This document shows positions 12,498-23,634 of a stretch of 64,000 nt of DNA, in pieces. Below the pieces are notes generated by a model, which made no database searches, was not told the DNA's origin, and saw nothing but the letters and a program-made list of their open reading frames with translations. Both the position numbers and the translations under genes were made by a program. Position 1 is the stretch's first letter; the number at the start of each line of letters is the position of its first letter. This DNA comes from Nemopilema nomurai (taxonomy: Eukaryota > Cnidaria > Scyphozoa > Rhizostomeae > Rhizostomatidae), in contig ML133422.1 of NCBI GenBank assembly GCA_003864495.1, positions 3,093,601 to 3,157,600 on the forward strand. Direction: 5' to 3'.

Positions 12498-14561
12498 CTA
12501 CTTATTGATTGGTTTGTCAGCTACAGTCAATTCTACGTCCATTCCCTTCCAGTCACGTGAGGTAAGCGAAAATGATAGGCCCTCACCTTTGTCCCCCTTT
12601 CTTGGAACCTTATGCTTCGCATCCCCATCGCGTTCGAAGTTTACACCCCATCCAGCACCTGGTCCATACCTATGTGAACCAAAATCGCCCCATCCGTTAC
12701 TCCAACCACCTTCAGAAGTGTCCCCCATGAGAGCAGCCTTTGTGAACCAACCCGGGTTGTAATTTACCGGCCCGCCGAAGGAGCCGAAGTTACCGAAACC
12801 AGCCGGATCAACCACGCTGTGATCCCCATACGGCCCCCATCTTTTGTTAATTGAATTAGTGGGAATACTGTCCCGACTGGACCAAAAACTTGAAAATCCA
12901 TGCTCACCGCTTGGCGTGAATTCTCGTCTGAATCCGCCGGCTTCATCGCCGATGTCGGAATTGAAGTTGTCGCAGTTTTCGATGCACCCATGGCCTTCGC
13001 CGCCAAATCCGCCATCAAAGCCGCCGTGGCCGCCGAAGCCGCCGCCGTGGCCGCCGAAGCCGCCGCCGTGGCCACCTAAGCCGCCATCTAAGCCGCCACC
13101 TAAGCCGCCACCGAAGCCGCCTCCGAAGCCACCGCCGTTGCCACCGCCGTTGCCACCGCCGTTGCCACCTAAGCCGCCACCTAATCCACCGAAACTATCG
13201 CCGCCATCATGACCGCCGCCGCCGCCATGACCGCCACCATGAGCATGGTCACCAAATCCTCCGGCGATGTTATAGCCAGATAGACCGGTGTGGATACCGG
13301 GAACCCCCGGGAAACCTAGTCCAAGACCACCCATACCGTCTCCGAATAGAGATCCTCCTGCCATGTTACCTATAACTTGTCTGGCTGCGCATTTACTATC
13401 TCCGTCGTTGCAAGCAATGTCTTTGCTAATAATCTGCCTAGAGCTGGCTACGACTTGTTGTGGTTGGGACACAGCGCTGATTGGTGGAACGAAGAATGCA
13501 GTGGGCATAAGGACGTAGTCCCTGCACTTAAATGCGGTTGCATCCTTCTTCCCTTTCTTTCCTAATTTGGATTTCTTAGCATGTCCGCCATGAACATGAT
13601 GTCCACACCCCCAACTGTACCCGTAGGCAAAGAAGGGGTAGTCGTGGTTATAGATGTGAGCTGGGCCATAGTGGTGGCTGTGTCCCCATCCGTGTCTTAC
13701 AGCTGGGTACGTTAAGATCTGCTTAGCATCTGCTTTATCCTCCTCCTTCTTTGCCTTTTTCTTCTTCTGCTTACCTGTTTTCGTCTCCCTTTCGTCGGTC
13801 TTCTCTTCTCCGTCGCTGTTCTTTTCATCATCATTATCCTCCTCATCTTCCTTGTCGTCATCAGCCTTCTCGGTGCTGCTCTTGCTGGAAGATTCTCCAG
13901 TCTTATCGTTGTCACTATCAGAAGTCTTGCTTGCATCTTTTTCATTTGTATTGGCACTTTCCTTGTCCTTCTTTTTCTTTTCTTCCTCTTCCTTCTTTTT
14001 CTTTTCTTCCTCTTCCTCCTTCTTCTTCTTTTCCTCCTCCTCCTCCTCCTTCTTCTTTTCTTCCTCCTTCTTTTTCTTTTCTTCCTCTTCCTTCTTTTTC
14101 TTCTCTTCCTCTTCTTCCTTCTTCTTCTTTTCCTCTTCCTCTTTCTTTTGCTTTTCCTCGTCATCCTTCTTCTTTTTATCTTCTGACGGCTCAGCATCAT
14201 CTTTCTTATCATCGCTTGACTTGCTCTTGGCATCCTCTCCTTCTTTTAGACTTTCATTCACAACTTCACCACTTCCCGTGAAGCTGTTGTCTTCCGACTT
14301 CTCCTTCGAGTCTGCCTTGGAGCTGTCTTCCTTTTCTGCGTTCTCTTCATCTGGCTTTTCGCCAACGGAAGATCTCTCATCGGCATCTTCATCGTCTTCA
14401 TCGCTGTCGTCTGATTTATCTTGGGTTGACATTACATTTTCGATAATATTCTCGGCATCCTTATCCTCATCAACGTAATTCTCGTTTGCTAACGGCCTTG
14501 CATCGGACAAACCCGCAACTAGCAGAAACAGAAAGATCGAGGATATAAAAAATACCCTCAT
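12498..14561 (-). CDS. Secreted acidic/Lys-Glu plus Gly/His-rich structural protein, 687 aa
   Basis: Single long open frame with a clear signal peptide (residues 1-21, MRVFFISSIFLFLLVAGLSD then A). Residues 22-130 are Asp/Glu/Ser-rich. Residues 130-200 alternate K4 and E4-6 blocks. Residues 201-280 are acidic, then basic (KQKKKKAKK). KQILTYP (280-286) opens an aromatic/His segment (HSHHYGPAHIYNHDYPFFAY), then a Lys cluster (KKSKLGKKGKK). A Cys-containing linker carries SSRQIISKDIAC and RQVIGNM. Residues about 404-545 are Gly/His repeats (GGGFGGHGG). The C-terminal 140 residues are less repetitive and end in VADKPINK. The linker and GGLGLGFPGVP motif align with GGMGLGHPGVP of the adjacent multi-exon gene, so the two are tandem paralogs. 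A matrix or cuticle component is inferred; the family is not recognised. Internal donor-like sites (13.77 kb, 13.69 kb) leave alternative splicing possible. Confidence 0.8.
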   Translation of the reverse strand: MRVFFISSIFLFLLVAGLSDARPLANENYVDEDKDAENIIENVMSTQDKSDDSDEDDEDADERSSVGEKPDEENAEKEDSSKADSKEKSEDNSFTGSGEVVNESLKEGEDAKSKSSDDKKDDAEPSEDKKKKDDEEKQKKEEEEKKKKEEEEEKKKKEEEEKKKKEEEKKKEEEEEEKKKKEEEEEKKKKEEEEKKKKDKESANTNEKDASKTSDSDNDKTGESSSKSSTEKADDDKEDEEDNDDEKNSDGEEKTDERETKTGKQKKKKAKKEEDKADAKQILTYPAVRHGWGHSHHYGPAHIYNHDYPFFAYGYSWGCGHHVHGGHAKKSKLGKKGKKDATAFKCRDYVLMPTAFFVPPISAVSQPQQVVASSRQIISKDIACNDGDSKCAARQVIGNMAGGSLFGDGMGGLGLGFPGVPGIHTGLSGYNIAGGFGDHAHGGGHGGGGGHDGGDSFGGLGGGLGGNGGGNGGGNGGGFGGGFGGGLGGGLDGGLGGHGGGFGGHGGGFGGHGGFDGGFGGEGHGCIENCDNFNSDIGDEAGGFRREFTPSGEHGFSSFWSSRDSIPTNSINKRWGPYGDHSVVDPAGFGNFGSFGGPVNYNPGWFTKAALMGDTSEGGWSNGWGDFGSHRYGPGAGWGVNFERDGDAKHKVPRKGDKGEGLSFSLTSRDWKGMDVELTVADKPINK

Positions 14562-16948
14562 CTTGAAAGCACAGTCCTATGATTCCAAATCTTTGTATTT
14601 ACAAGACGATAATATATAAAGCCAAATTATAGCTATTCAAAGCTTGAAAATTGTTGGTAGACTTTGCATAGAGGATGATCTCAGCTCGCCAAAGACCCAT
14701 GAATAATTTACGCTGGCTATTCGGTCAAGGTCACCCGTGTTCATTTGCTGTGGCACTGATTTTCATGGTGGCGACATTGGTGATTCGCGTCAGGCAGTGA
14801 AAGTTGGTTTAAACCAATCTCCGCACCTTGGTTTCTACAAAGAGAGCAACGCTTAGTGTAAACAGCTCATTTCAGTTTGGCAAAACCTGCTAAAGGACTT
14901 CACATGACTGCGTCTTAATGCCAACGAAGTTTGTGTCGTCCCGGGGTATTGGCTATCATGCCGTAAACAGGTCTTTGGCGAGACGGTATTGACACTATTC
15001 CGCAAGGCGGAACGAATCACGAAAATCAGCGCGGACTTATAACGAGCTCGAACGAATATAAAAATATAGGCCTAAGTGATGCTATACTTAGAAGAAAAAC
15101 AAAATCAGATTTTGTTTTTTATATCTCATAAGTTGAGCTGGCGGTCAGAAACTAGAAAATTTTACAAAATAGGAAGAAAGAACTGATGAAAAACTTTTTA
15201 TATTCTTGGCCAGTTAACATCGAGCCTGTTTAAATGCATATAACTTCTTTTATTTGCACGGAATTTTATCTTTCAAGCATAATAGACTATTTGGAAAGGA
15301 CTTGATGGAACTCGTTGATTAAACTTATTGCTTTTGAAAACAAACTGTTATCCAAACTATCTGAAATGTTTTCATTGTTTTGTAATTGATCTCTACCAGG
15401 TGACAGGAAAAGAAAAACCTTGTCGAACTGAAGCGAACTTTGAGCGTTTACTGTTTGGTTGCAATAGAGCATTCTGATCAAACTCAGTTGAACTTCCTCT
15501 TCTACAATTATAAGTTATATGGATTCAAGTAATTATGTACACTGCTCTGTAGTGCTCTGATTGTACAATGATGGCATAGCACGGTTGCACCGAGGCTAGG
15601 GTCAAAAAGAGGCTGAATCAGTGTCTTGGTCACCAAACTATTCAGGTGGCGATTTGTGAACAATCTTGGAAACTGAAAAACAAGTAATTAAAATTCATCG
15701 TGTATTATAAAACAGATCACAAACTATGAAGGAATTGCGAGTGAGCTGCGTTGTATCCACGCTAAAGTATTGTAGTGTGTATCCATCTTGGGTGGCTGTC
15801 TTGGTTAAAGGGCAGCTTTATCAAGTCGGGACAAGGCTACAAATATTTGATCAAATAAATGTGCAGAACCGCCAGAATATAATACTCCATGAAATTTTAA
15901 AACAGGCCTAGCCATAATATAATAGCCAGAAAGCAAAAGAACACGTCTGTTAATTAAATACAAAAGAGCGGGGGCAAGTAAGGCAAAGGTTGATTTTAAT
16001 AATAAGACAAACAGCAGTGTTTTAAATCAGAGGAACAAGCGTTGGCTCTGAATCCTCGAGAATGAAGACGTATAAGCGTGATTAGAGAAACAAAGTAGAC
16101 TTTGGTTGTACATTTTAAATCACTAATCACAATCGTTAACCATTGACCAAAAATTGAGAATAGACAAAGTCTTAATAACTAGTACTTCACATAACTTAAA
16201 GAAAGCAGAAAGCCTTGATGACATCAAGAAAATTGTTCAAATTTCAACTCAAAGCAAAGAGAGAAGGGTGCATGAACAAATTACAATGTATTATAACACC
16301 TAAGATAGTACATCAACATGCAACTTTGCTATCTAATATTTGTCTCTTTATTTTAGTGTATTACTAACAATATTTACAGGCTTGAGCCAACATTGATAAG
16401 ATAACTGTCGAGATAGAAGCAATTTTGAGTCCATTGAACTTTTGCTGGTTTTAAAGCCTAGATAGCCTTGGTCGGTCAGTCTACGCTTAGCCAATGTGAC
16501 ACCAGCTCCGCTACTGATCTTTTGATAATAACCAGCACAGATCAGCCGGAGTATCGGGGGGTAACCCCAAACATCAACATGCCTAAGTCAATCCAGCTTC
16601 TAACCTCCAACACCAGAATTCTAGTGTTTAAAAAGCATTTACGAAAGGTATGGTGGAACAAAAATATCATTGAACATGTCATTTATTGACGCATTCGTTC
16701 ATTTTTCACCAGATCTAGGCATTATGATAGTCCCAGGTGTTATGATGATTAAGCCAGCCTGAAGGGACAATAGGTTCTGTTCTATCCATCTACTTGATTT
16801 TGAGAATGCAACCCCCCTGGCTGACGTGATCACAAGCATTTTCCCTTTGCTTAATTATTCACGTTGAAGCGACTTTCAAGCGCCTTTTCATTCACGCGTG
16901 CCAGCGACTACATGAAGGCATTCGGAAGTAAAAAATAAGAAAACAGCC
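14562..16948. promoter_or_regulatory. Divergent intergenic region between two secreted structural protein genes
   Basis: About 2.4 kb separating the minus-strand 687-aa gene from the plus-strand 603-aa gene. It must contain both promoters. A TATA-like box lies at the left end. I saw no clear TATA box next to the right-hand start, and no credible gene inside. Confidence 0.5.
14611..14620 (-). promoter_or_regulatory. Putative TATA box of the 687-aa secreted protein gene
   Basis: The minus strand reads TTTATATATT here, about 50 bases upstream of the ATG at 14561. This spacing would leave a 5' untranslated leader of only about 20-30 nt. TATA boxes are typical of strongly and tissue-specifically expressed structural genes. 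Assigned by sequence only. Confidence 0.45.
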
Positions 16949-19900
16949 ATGAAGATTTACATCACGATTATTTTAGTAGCGTTTACGATAGCGTTTACGA
17001 GGGGTGACGAGCTGCCGAAGGCTTCATCGACTGAAAGCGACGCTATAGTCGCGAAGTCCTCGGTGGCGAAAAAGCCAGCGAAAGACGACGAAAAGAAAAT
17101 CGACTTAGAGACGAAAGAACAGCTTCAAGAAAGCGCAAATGACGATAAAGAACTAGAGAAGCAAGAGGACGCAATGGCGAATACTCAGTCGACGAGCGCC
17201 GCCGAAGAAGAAGATGACCAAGATAGCGACGACGGATCGGCGGAAGAACCAACCGACGATAACGAAGCGGAGAATGATGACGCACCCGATGAAGATCAAT
17301 CGACGATTAAAAGAGCAGAAGGAGCCAAGGGCGAAAAGGATAAGAAGAAGAACAAGAAGTTCTTGGCATATCCTCTCTTTTATCCAGGCGATTATTTTGG
17401 CGCACACGGGCATAATGTTGGCGGACCCTTAGGATTCCACCCAGGATCAGTATGGGAATACCCCTACCCTTATGTTCACCCCATGTACCCATCTCCGTTC
17501 TACCCATGCCAGTGTAATTGTAAAGGTGAGTACTATGAGCTAGTTTAAATGACTTACGTGCCTATGAAAATCGCGGATAAATAGTTTGAGGGAATTGTCG
17601 GAAAATCACCAGAGTAGCAGAATTCACCGTCTCAATAAACAGACAAGTACATGAACTGCTTATTTAGCGTGGAAACCAGGGAATCTTCAGGTTAATGTGG
17701 GAATCTCCATTTCAAAAATAAAATATTACAAAATAGCAAACAGTTTATTTAATTCCAAACACGTTCTGAATATAAAGTATTAAAAGTGTAAATGGTAATG
17801 TTAATGAACTTGATGATGACTTTACGATTCAGCTCTATATGAGTTTGTTGAAAAATCAGCAAATTTCTTCATAGATGACAAAGAAAAAGAAAAAGACAAG
17901 AAGGAGAAGGATAAGAAAACGAGGAGAAAGCAACTGGTTCCAAGTCACTATTATGGTCCACCAAGCGCCGGATGGGGAGCATACCAACCTGGCCACACAG
18001 GAGCAGGGTGGGGCGCACCCTACTGGTACAAGTAAGTTGACCAAATGTGGAACACATAACAAAACTAATAACAAATGGACTAATCATTGGTACAAACTCT
18101 AATTGCACTTTTATGGTGTGTTATATGATATTGCACTGACATATTAACATATTAATTATTGAGCTTTACTTGATCTAGAATCTAGAAAAGCAGCCCTTAT
18201 TCGTCAAAACGAACATCTTGAAAAAGATTTCTCAATACCAGATGCACACCTTCATAAAACTGATGCAGTTTTACCCCTGCCCATTAGAACACAGATGAAT
18301 AAGGGCACTTTGACAGGCTAACATTTAAATTCTGATTATATAAAATAGCTCAAAACATTGATTTCAAATGGAGTCTTTGAGGTTTGGAAAAACTTTCTTA
18401 TCTAATACAAACATTTTCGCCGCCCAATCCCGAAAATAGGTAGGAGCACCTCGGCAGAAAGATGCCGAAACATTTTGATGTGTAGGGCTGCTTTGAATGC
18501 ATTAGATTTTACACAACATAGGAAAGATATATCTAACCCTTTATGATTAACAAAATGATGGTAAATAATACAATGATAGAAAGAACAAAAGCAGCGTGTT
18601 TCTATTTTCTAACCCTTTAACCTGCTCACCAATAACCGTTCTTGCGCTCGGGCTAACTTGTTAATGTACAGGGCATAGTTTCCACCTGTTTGTGAAGATA
18701 TGAAGCAAAACTCAAACGTTCCATTTGAAATCATGCAAAGTGAAATTGTTGCAAACCAGTGAAGGATGTTTTACTGGCCATTGAGGGTAATAGCTGTGTT
18801 TGAGCAAAGTTGAATGATGCTCAAACCTTGCTAATACTGGTTAACACAGCTATGGAGAGGAAGCATTGTAAAAGGGAAGAGCATACCACATATCGAATAT
18901 ACCTTCTCAAAGCATACCCTTTAGAAGGCATACTTATATTTAAGCGTACCAATTAGAAGGCATACTCTTCTTTAAGCGTACCAATTAGAAGGCATACTTA
19001 TATTTAATCATTCATTAAGCGTACCAATTGGAAGGCATGTTCTTCTTTAAGCGTACCAATTAGAAGGCATGTTCTTCATTAAACGTACCAATTAGAAGGC
19101 ATACCCTTCATTAAGCGTACCAATTAGAAGGCATACTCTTCATTAAGCATACCAATTAGAAGAGGTGTTCTTCTCTAAGCGTACTTATAAAAAGAATACT
19201 CTTCTTTAAACACAAGGCATATTCTTCTTTAGTCGAAAAGCGCAACTTTTACAAGGAATATTCTTTTTTAAGCGTAAGGCATACCTTTTACAAGGCACAC
19301 ATTAAGCATAGTTCTCGGAAGGAATATTCGTCCTTAAGCACACGGCATACTTTTACACGGTGAAATAGTCTTTAAGCGTGCCCTTCACAAAACACATTTT
19401 TCATTAAGTCACACCGCTTTGAATCTTATGATCTATAAAAATTCCTTCCTAAAAGGGGTACCTTCCTAAAAGGGGTACCTTCCTAGAAGGGGTGCCTTCC
19501 TAAAAGGGGTGCCTTTCTAAAAGGGGTATCTTCCTAAAAGGGGTGCCTTCCTAAAAGGGGTGCCTTCCTAAAAGGGGTGCCTTTCTGAAAGGGCATCTTC
19601 ATGAAAGGCAAATATTTCCAGCGCATATCATTCTAGACACCTATTTTCAAAAAAGCATTCCTGCTTGGTATTATCAAAACATACCATCTTCAAAGGATTC
19701 CTTTCTCACGGAGAACCATTTCCACAAAAATCCTTTTGTGGTTTGTCTTCAATAAAGCATGCCAATCATAAAGCTTACCTTGTACAACGAAGCTTGCTCT
19801 TCGAGATCCAAAGGCCCTGATTTGTGTTTGCTCTCAATTTTTAACTTTTTAAATTCTCATCAATGATTCAACATTTGGCGCTGTTTATATACCGAAAGGC

Positions 19901-22624
19901 CGCCGGTTCACAAATGTTTAGAACAAAACTTGAAAAACTTGAATCTTTGCTCTCAATCGCTTCATTAAACCACCGATAAGAGAAGCATCACCTTTTGAAG
20001 ACTCTTGCGGAAACTGAGAAATAAAAAAAACGCAATTCCAGTCGTGATAGGAACAACCTTGAAACTGCTCATGAGAAACCTGGTTGGAACATAATGCTTT
20101 GCATAAACAAATAACATTAAGCTCAGTTTCCGAAAGGCATGCTTAGATGTCAATAAACATAAGTAGCACCAAGGCTTAGGCCTGAATTCTTGACTTGACT
20201 TTAGTCAGGAACCTGGGTGCATTTTAACCAGGAATGCATTGATGGCGCTCTCTTTGGCGCTACTATTTTCATCAATATCAGCAACCAAGAAAAACTACAT
20301 CAGCCTAAAAACTTAGAATTATTAAAAAAGAATCAATAGTTGAAGAAATGGTATTTAGAAAGGGACCTTCTTCATCCTTAAAGTCTGTTTATACTGAGTA
20401 GTGCGGATCGCCACAGCGAAGAGATATGTACATAGAGCTTTCAACTTGTCATCACGATCAGTCAAATAACTTACTTGTTTGTGGTTACCAATAAACAGGT
20501 CCAGAATTCCAATATTCACTACCCACATATAAGCAATTGGATGATATGAGTAGCCTTATAAACATTATCACTAATATAACCAAAAATGGGAAATAACTTC
20601 AGGCACCTTTAAACATGGAGAAACATTTGAAGCTCTATATAGCCTATTTTGGGCGGAATACTATTTGCTTATGATCATAATGGGAGTTGTATTCAAGGGC
20701 AGAGGAAAATTCCCCATTCAATTCGGAAACATTTCATACAGCTCGATTCCAGGCATGCAATGGCTAATGACGTCATACAATGCCAAGAGCTCAGATGCTT
20801 GCAAGTTGCGTTGGAGCTGACCTACCTAATTAAGTGTTTAAGGACACTGTTTAAACTCCAAATAGCGAGTGACTTAATATCGCAAGTGTTCTCTTTACAA
20901 GGTCTAAAAGCCGCTCATGAAAAACTTCATTGCGGCGATTTTTCGTCCAAAATTTGATTGATAATTACCAAAAGGATAGTTCTTTGCACTCTTTCTATAT
21001 TAATTTGACGAAACAGAACACGAGGCCAAACCATGTAACTCTTCGTCAGAGAGATCTAAGATAATTAAAACGATTGCATACCTTGATTTCCGGAAGTCCA
21101 CTTGGCATTAACCAGAAATAACGATAGGCTGGCAGGGATTAATTTTACTCTCGATAAGCTGAAGAAGTTGACATTATTGGTGCATTTGTGGGAGTGGGTA
21201 ATTTAAAAAGTAGGCCTCTTTGTAATAGTTACTGCTGTATCCCTATGACTTGCAAATAAGAAGTCTTCAATGTTTTTGGTGCTATCATCGATAGGGCTTG
21301 TATAGAAGCTAGGGTGACATGTAGGGGTACAAGGGTTGAATTCCGATACCTTGAGAATACCTGCCTGTTATATGTTTTACTCATAAAAAATACATGTTTG
21401 AAAAAGTCTTTATTAGGCGCGATATCCAATACAGCAAGGTTGGTTTTGGGAGGGCGTGTTTTTAAAATCTTCATATGATGATCGAAAAGTCTCACCATTG
21501 CTGCACGTAATGCTAAAGTGCTAATCTTCGGTCGTGCCTTCCACAGGTCCTACATCCCAGTGGGTCAGCAACAGACACCGGAAGGAGCGAGGACTGAGGG
21601 CGCCCAGGCCCGACACATCATCCAAGACGGACTAGACTTCGGCTTGGCTGACTCCCACGACTCGGCTCGCATTTCATACGGACAAAGCGAGGATGGGCTA
21701 GATCTTGGTGACTTTGGCGATGGCTGGCATGATGGGTACACCGAACATCCGGTCTACGGCTCGTACAACGCTCCGGCCGGACACACAGCCTACGTTGATC
21801 CGGTCTACGGTGACCTCGAGAGCAACGGGCTGACGGGCTGGGGCCATGGCGTCGGTAGGCCGTATCTGGCTCATGGCGAGGAAGGATATGGCGCCGGGCA
21901 TGGATACGCCGAGTCGATCGGTCACCCATACCTGCCATCGCACGAAGGCATGAACCATGGACCAGTGCACCACGGCGAAACGTTCTTTGGCCCTCACACT
22001 GCCATGCTCCCAACAGCACAAGGGCACATACAGGTGGCAAGCGCAGGGCATGCTGTGGGCATGGGTGGACACAACTTGGGCGGCTTTGCCGACAAGATCA
22101 ATCCAAGTCATGGTACTCAAGGCGATTTCGTTGGCGGTATCCACACCGATCTTGGGAGCCATGACATAACAGGACACCACCACGATCACGCAGCGGCTGG
22201 TCACACCAATGCCCCATTATTGCATACTGGACACGTTGGGCAACTTCACGGGTCCATTGGTGACCACTTTGGACCTCTTTCGGAACACCATCAGCCTCGC
22301 GTTGACCTGGGCATGCCGGACCACTTCGGACCAGTCATGGAGCACACGGGTGGGCATGAAGGCTTCGCAGCTGGCCATGGCGAAGGAGGCCATGACGTAT
22401 TGCATGGTCACCACGGAGGACACCACGCGATGAGCCATCGAGTCTCTCACGGAGCCGGCGTACATGGAGGACACGTAGGAGCGCTAGATGGCCAAATTGG
22501 TGATACTCTTAGCGCAGGCCATTTGTTTGGGGTTCACAAGTCTGGTGTACCAGCGAAAGGAAAGGGACTCAAAAAACTCAAACCGAAAGCAAAGCAAAAT
22601 AAAAAGATGGGTAAAAGCCGCTAA
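16949..22624 (+). CDS. Secreted acidic then His/Gly/Tyr-rich structural protein, 603 aa, three exons
   Basis: Exons 16949-17525, 17875-18031 and 21547-22624 join exactly in phase with strong GT-AG sites. Residues 1-19 form a signal peptide (MKIYITIILVAFTIAFTRG). Residues 20-119 are strongly acidic and Lys/Ala-rich. A dibasic KR (121-122) is followed by GEKDKKKNKKFLAYP, then a Tyr/Pro/Gly/His segment ending in CQCNC. Exon 2 gives a charged KEK/KKT block, then HYYGPPSAGWGAYQPGHTG and PYWYK. Exon 3 contains SYIPVGQQQTPEG, QARHIIQDG and a long His/Gly region (GHHHDHAAAGH, HGHHGGHH), ending in a basic tail (KGLKKLKPKAKQNKKMGKSR). The order of modules parallels the divergent neighbour. The family is not recognised; a secreted, cross-linkable matrix protein is inferred. 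His clusters could bind metal ions. The 3.5-kb second intron carries minisatellites. Confidence 0.85.
18890..19420. repeat. Minisatellite, ~30-bp unit (AAGCGTACCAATTAGAAGGC type)
   Basis: About ten degenerate direct repeats with core aagcgtaccaattagaaggc followed by atactctt/atgttctt and a short T-rich spacer. They decay to the right into a less regular ttaagc/aaggcata-rich tract. The array lies in intron 2 of the 603-aa secreted protein gene. Confidence 0.85.
19444..19610. repeat. Minisatellite, 17-bp unit (CCTTCCTAAAAGGGGTG type)
   Basis: About ten tandem copies of a 17-bp unit, ccttcctaaaaggggtg/a, with single-base variants, the last two degenerate. It lies about 25 bases right of the ~30-bp array in the same intron. 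The unit is partly self-complementary (ccttcct against aaaagg). Confidence 0.9.
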
Positions 22625-22713
22625 GATGACAGTTTAGAGGATTTAGTTAATCTAAGTTGCAATCGACTGGTATATTGTATTGTGCCAATAACGCACTTTT
22701 GGTCCTTCCACTG

Positions 22714-22719
22714 ATTAAA
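22714..22719 (+). terminator. Polyadenylation signal variant ATTAAA
   Basis: ATTAAA occurs about 90 bases after the stop codon of the 603-aa secreted protein gene. It is the commonest variant of AATAAA. Position and sequence are the only evidence. Confidence 0.4.
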
Positions 22720-23634
22720 GATAATTCATAAACTTGTGTTAACATAGAAATTGATGTTAGATAACGAAAATGAGTGCCCACCATTTAGAGAGAGAGAAGT
22801 AAGAACACTGGGATTAAGTATTCACAAGGAAGTTAGAATACTTGATGCTCAGAGAGATTTCAATAGTTAATTTGCCTCTACAATCAGACCCGTCGTTACC
22901 CTCCCCATCAGCTTTATGACAAGTCTGTAACTCAACATCCGAAATGCATCATCGTTGAGTTGCAGACAAACTTCAGTGTATAGCTTGGCTTGACGGAATG
23001 GACGAATTTTGATCTTAACTTTTGTACCAGTAGCATTATTGTTGATAACAAAAATGATGAGGAAATTTTGGTTCTTTTTGTCTGCGTCTTGGCTAACTCT
23101 TAAATATGATTACAGAAAGAAATTGGTTCAGTACCAACCGATTTTGATTTCACGCCAATGCTGGTTTCGCAAACTAGGCAACAGCTTTATATAATACGGC
23201 CAGGATTAGGACACATCTTGAGCATCTAAAGTGGACGTCAAAGGTTCTGGTTTAGCACTTGATGCACCTTGCAGCAGAATGAACCCTAGACATATCCGAA
23301 AAGATTTTGGTGCCGAAGACCCATGTGACAATGTTTTAACAGTGGACTAGTCAAGAATCTAACATTTACGCCTGATTCAAATAAGGCAATATTTTTGCGT
23401 AATGCTAAATTTTATCCAGTATATAATGCAAAAGAAAATGCACCTGTTGGAATATTATTGCTTTAGCAACTTTTCAATCTGTTAACTGATTTTAATAAAA
23501 AACATGCACAAAAATACATAGCAGTTGTCAAGGGTGTAGGAAGTATCCTTGATATAGAATGAGGAAAAAAGTTTCGAAGGGCACATTTCAAGGAGAATTT
23601 ATCTAAAGCTTCAGAAGGCAGTCTTTGTAATATG

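Noticed and set aside
13751..14478. Long plus-strand frames rich in Ser/Phe opposite the 687-aa gene
   Set aside because: They are exact antisense shadows of the Lys/Glu repeat on the minus strand, with no independent start context or domain.
18420..18500. Small hairpin TCGGCA-GAAAGA-TGCCGA in the 603-aa gene intron
   Set aside because: A 6-bp stem is within chance expectation in this much sequence, and no family was recognised.
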